Shown one piece after another: positions 5,880-7,563 of a stretch of 7,563 nt of DNA (its first letter is position 1; the number at the start of each line of letters is the position of its first letter). Made by a program: the position numbers and the translations under genes. The notes beneath the pieces were generated by a model. It was not told where the DNA came from, searched no databases, and saw only the letters and a list, made by a program, of their open reading frames with translations. Source of the stretch: Microcaldota archaeon (GTDB lineage Archaea; Micrarchaeota; Micrarchaeia; Anstonellales; VGKX01); contig JAKALW010000052.1 of assembly GCA_021823945.1 (NCBI GenBank), forward strand, positions 1 to 7,563, read 5' to 3'.

Positions 5880-6431
5880 ATGGACGAACTAATGGAAGAC
5901 TTCGGTTACGTGCTTGATTTCCTGCCAACAGGGAAGAGCATGGACAGGACAAGGGAGCCGGTGGCCCAGATAATCGGCACCAAGTTCTTCAAGCTACTGG
6001 AAGTCACCATAAAGCCCGAGCAGAAAGTGTCGCTTGAGCAGAAAGTCAGCATAGGCAAGGTCAACAGGGTCGAGGTCGACAGGATAAAGACCAGGCTCTC
6101 AGTAAGCGAGCTTTCAAACACTGCCAGGTCTGAATTGAACCCGGTCCTGAAGAAAATAGTCATGGAGCGCGAAGCCGACTTCATAGGCTTCTTCAACAAG
6201 TGCGGCTCTGTGTCAACCAGACTGCACCAGCTCGAGCTTCTTCCGGGAGTCGGGAAAAAGCACCTTGAGGAGATATTGTCGGAGCGCGAGCGCAAGCCTT
6301 TCGTGTCATTTGAGGACCTCAAGACAAGGGTGCCACTGCTTACTGACCCGGCAAGCATAATAGTGCAGAGGATAAACAACGAGATAACGGGCATTGAAAA
6401 GTATTACCTCTTTGTCAAGCCGCCGGCATGA
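5880..6431 (+). CDS. DUF655 family protein (COG1491), predicted RNA-binding
   Basis: This 183-residue protein matches the archaeal DUF655 family, known structurally from an Archaeoglobus member. Its place between rpoF and ksgA is conserved, which suggests a role in ribosome biogenesis or RNA metabolism. The N-terminal part (about 8-75) is a beta-rich, OB-like region with DFGYVLDFLPTG and the family's 'V-IGK-NR' strand (56-63). The middle is helical (LSNTARSELNPVLKKIV). A helix-hairpin-helix lies at about 118-134 (LELLPGVGKKHLEEIL), followed by the typical RKPFVSFEDLKTRV (138-151) and KYYLFVKP (174-181) blocks. A small EQKVS duplication (48-52, 53-57) sits in a loop. ATG 5880 follows AGGGGAG (5867-5873) with six bases between; a second Met at residue 5 is less well placed. 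The molecular function is unproven. Confidence 0.92.
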   Translation: MDELMEDFGYVLDFLPTGKSMDRTREPVAQIIGTKFFKLLEVTIKPEQKVSLEQKVSIGKVNRVEVDRIKTRLSVSELSNTARSELNPVLKKIVMEREADFIGFFNKCGSVSTRLHQLELLPGVGKKHLEEILSERERKPFVSFEDLKTRVPLLTDPASIIVQRINNEITGIEKYYLFVKPPA

Positions 6432-6564
6432 AGCGCGTGCACTTCTTGGCATGCTGCGCCCCCCAGCGCGCGCGCATGAAAAATCGTTTCCAATAAAGCA
6501 TAGCTTTGGCTTTGTGCATCGCCGTGCAACCCAAACCGGCATGCCGCCGGGCATTTCACATATG

Positions 6565-6573
6565 ATTATATTT
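6565..6573 (+). promoter_or_regulatory. TATA-like element 27 nt before ksgA start (leaderless mRNA predicted)
   Basis: ATTATATTT is centred at 6569. Archaeal transcription normally starts 25-27 nt downstream of the box centre, here 6594-6596, exactly at the ksgA ATG (6596). No Shine-Dalgarno-like sequence lies before that ATG, unlike the three upstream genes. The rest of the 164-bp gap from DUF655 (6432-6595) holds a short palindrome cggcatgccg (6537-6546) and no recognised gene. Confidence 0.5.
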
Positions 6574-6595
6574 CGGAAAGTCCACTGTTGATATC

Positions 6596-7363
6596 ATGTT
6601 GAAAAAAAGCCTGGGGCAGCACCTGCTTGTAAGCGAGAAATTCCTCAAGGCCGAGGCCACGCTTTGCGTGCCGCGCGGGAAAAACGTGCTTGAAATCGGG
6701 CCAGGAACTGGCAACCTGACTGAGCATATCCTCAGGCACAAGCCGAAGCTCCTCGTGTGCGTTGAAAAGGACCCGGACATGGCCAGCGCGCTCGAGTTCA
6801 GGCTTGGAAACCAAAAAAACCTCAGGATAATATGCCAGGATTTCCTTGATTACAAGCCTGGCGCGGATTTTGACATAGTATGCGGAAACCTGCCATACTA
6901 CATCAGTTCCAAGATACTCTTCAAGGTGGCGAAAATGGATTTTTCCAGGGCTGTTTTCTGCCTCCAGAAGGAATTTGCGGAAAGGATAGGCGCAAAGCCC
7001 GGCGAGCGCAAATACTCGCGGCTTTCAGTCCAGGCGGGAAAGGCTTTCGAGGTGTCGTACAGGCTCGGCGTGCCGGCGGGCGCCTTCTCCCCGCCGCCGC
7101 AAGTCGATTCCCAGATAATTGTGCTTGAGAAAACAGGGGGGAATTCTGCTGGAAAGGCATCGGACGCTTTCGTGACCGCGATTTTCTCGCACAGGAAAAA
7201 GACCCTTCGCGCCGCAATGATAGTGTCCTGCGCCGCGCTCGGGCTCGACAAGGCAAGGGCAGCCGCCATAGCAGATACGCTTGCATTCTCGAAAAAACGT
7301 GTTTTCCAGCTGGAAATGGGCGAGATTGCAGAGGCAGAACGGGCAGTCAGTGCGGCAGGCTGA
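6596..7363 (+). CDS. ksgA: 16S rRNA (adenine-N6)-dimethyltransferase KsgA/Dim1
   Basis: The enzyme dimethylates two adjacent adenines in the 3'-terminal hairpin of 16S rRNA, using S-adenosylmethionine, late in small-subunit assembly. The 255-residue protein carries the family motifs in order: KKSLGQHLL (3-11) at the N-terminus; SAM motif I VLEIGPGTGNLT (31-42); the acidic residue ending motif II at VEKD (56-59); QDFLDY (81-86); the catalytic NLPYYISS (98-105), where NLPY contacts the target adenine; and the C-terminal SHRKKTLRAA (198-207). Length is normal for archaeal members. ATG 6596 lies just before the conserved LKKSLGQ. It has no ribosome site and probably its own promoter (6565-6573), so it may be transcribed separately from L21e-rpoF-DUF655. 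The usual next archaeal gene, a hemK-type methyltransferase, is not seen downstream in this window. Confidence 0.96.
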   Translation: MLKKSLGQHLLVSEKFLKAEATLCVPRGKNVLEIGPGTGNLTEHILRHKPKLLVCVEKDPDMASALEFRLGNQKNLRIICQDFLDYKPGADFDIVCGNLPYYISSKILFKVAKMDFSRAVFCLQKEFAERIGAKPGERKYSRLSVQAGKAFEVSYRLGVPAGAFSPPPQVDSQIIVLEKTGGNSAGKASDAFVTAIFSHRKKTLRAAMIVSCAALGLDKARAAAIADTLAFSKKRVFQLEMGEIAEAERAVSAAG

Positions 7364-7383
7364 AAAGAGGCATGTGAGCACGC

Positions 7384-7428
7384 CATGGAAAAATCGCCGG
7401 ATAAGTTTTGCCGGCAAAAATTTGCCAT
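7384..7428. repeat. Nested inverted repeats after ksgA
   Basis: A perfect 14-bp palindrome, ttttgccggcaaaa (7406-7419), overlaps ggcaaa-aa-tttgcc (7413-7426). Both are enclosed by the imperfect outer arms catggaaaaat (7384-7394) and atttgccatg (7420-7429 region). The two inner structures share bases and would be alternative folds. Position 21 bp past the ksgA stop suggests a transcript-end structure, but no strong T-run follows on the plus strand. The inner GGCAAA/TTTGCC resembles the palindrome after tbp. Confidence 0.45.
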
Positions 7429-7438
7429 GCCAAAACGG

Positions 7439-7563
7439 AAAGCCCGGCTTGGAAGCATGGGCGTGGACCAGGTCGAAATGCTCCCTGCGCAGGAGCCGCG
7501 TCAGTCCGAAGGCGACCCGGGCATCGCTGAGCGGATCGATTTGGTAACGATTCATCGCGAACT
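7439..7563 (-). pseudogene. Internal fragment of a GT4-type glycosyltransferase, cut at ~7439
   Basis: On the minus strand the right edge reads NRYQIDPLSDARVAFGLTRL (residues 2-21 from Met at 7555), then LRREHFDLVHAHASKPGF. This strongly resembles the N-domain of family-4 glycosyltransferases, where a 'P-D--A---L-RLLR-E-FDLVHaHaSKpG' block precedes 'LGRLAARLAG'. After PGF the expected continuation is missing; the frame instead runs PFWHGKFLPAKL and then antisense through ksgA to a stop at 7025. Only about 41 codons therefore look like glycosyltransferase. The gene would start beyond the right edge. The fragment could be a decayed transferred gene or an artificial join of two genomes at a contig end; the Met at 7555 is internal and not a real start. 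Confidence 0.55.

Noticed and set aside
5622..6394. Minus-strand frames over the rpoF tail and DUF655 (5622-5879, 5906-6394).
   Set aside because: Ser/Ala/Phe-rich or Ser/Thr-rich antisense readings of well-identified plus-strand genes; they arise from the Lys/Glu-rich codons on the coding strand.
7385..7563. Plus-strand frame from ATG 7385, open to the right edge, as a hemK-like next gene of the cluster.
   Set aside because: It lacks a ribosome site, runs straight through the nested inverted repeats, and shows no methyltransferase motif. In the last 125 bp the minus-strand glycosyltransferase reading is far more protein-like.

Overview
The window is archaeal. It encodes a TATA-binding protein (TBP), ribosomal protein L21e, RNA polymerase subunit Rpo4/RpoF, a DUF655 protein and the KsgA/Dim1 rRNA dimethyltransferase, and it has archaeal-type TATA boxes and T-run ends. 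The unusually long Rpo4 tail and the lineage-specific secreted/membrane operon would suit a DPANN-type archaeon (Micrarchaeota or Diapherotrites are guesses only); nothing seen here proves the phylum.

Layout: two blocks diverge from a 164-bp intergenic region (4759-4922). Rightward (plus strand) is the informational cluster L21e - rpoF - DUF655 - ksgA (4923-7363), a gene order known from many archaea. Leftward (minus strand) is tbp (4180-4758) with its own promoter. After a 209-bp gap holding a T-run terminator zone, a 22-bp tandem repeat and a TATA box, an operon of four secreted/membrane genes follows (3970 down to the left edge).

The membrane operon is the least ordinary part. Its first gene encodes a 518-residue cysteine-rich ectodomain with one C-terminal transmembrane helix. 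The next three encode polytopic membrane proteins that I read as paralogues of one another. The shared plan is signal peptide, variable ectodomain, a first TM ending in a (V/I)A(L/I)AY-type motif, then about 13 residues to a W-x(3)-E motif that opens the next hydrophobic segment. Two of them share a later 'FP-F/P-TR' loop between two TM helices. The second gene starts directly at the W-x(3)-E motif and lacks signal peptide and TM1, while the first gene ends in a TM resembling the missing TM1. The pair therefore looks like a split version of the single-chain architecture. Function is unknown; a VirB6/TrbL/CedA-like membrane channel is one speculative possibility.

Regulatory features include a perfect 14-bp inverted repeat straddling the predicted tbp start site, a 22-bp tandem repeat abutting the TATA box of the membrane operon, and a promoter placed so that ksgA mRNA would be leaderless. 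The two halves of TBP are about 68% identical in protein sequence, which is unusually symmetric, although their synonymous sites have diverged.

The last ~125 bp encode, on the minus strand, an internal piece of a family-4-type glycosyltransferase whose similarity stops abruptly near 7439. This is either a truncated gene or an assembly join, and no hemK-like gene follows ksgA within the window.
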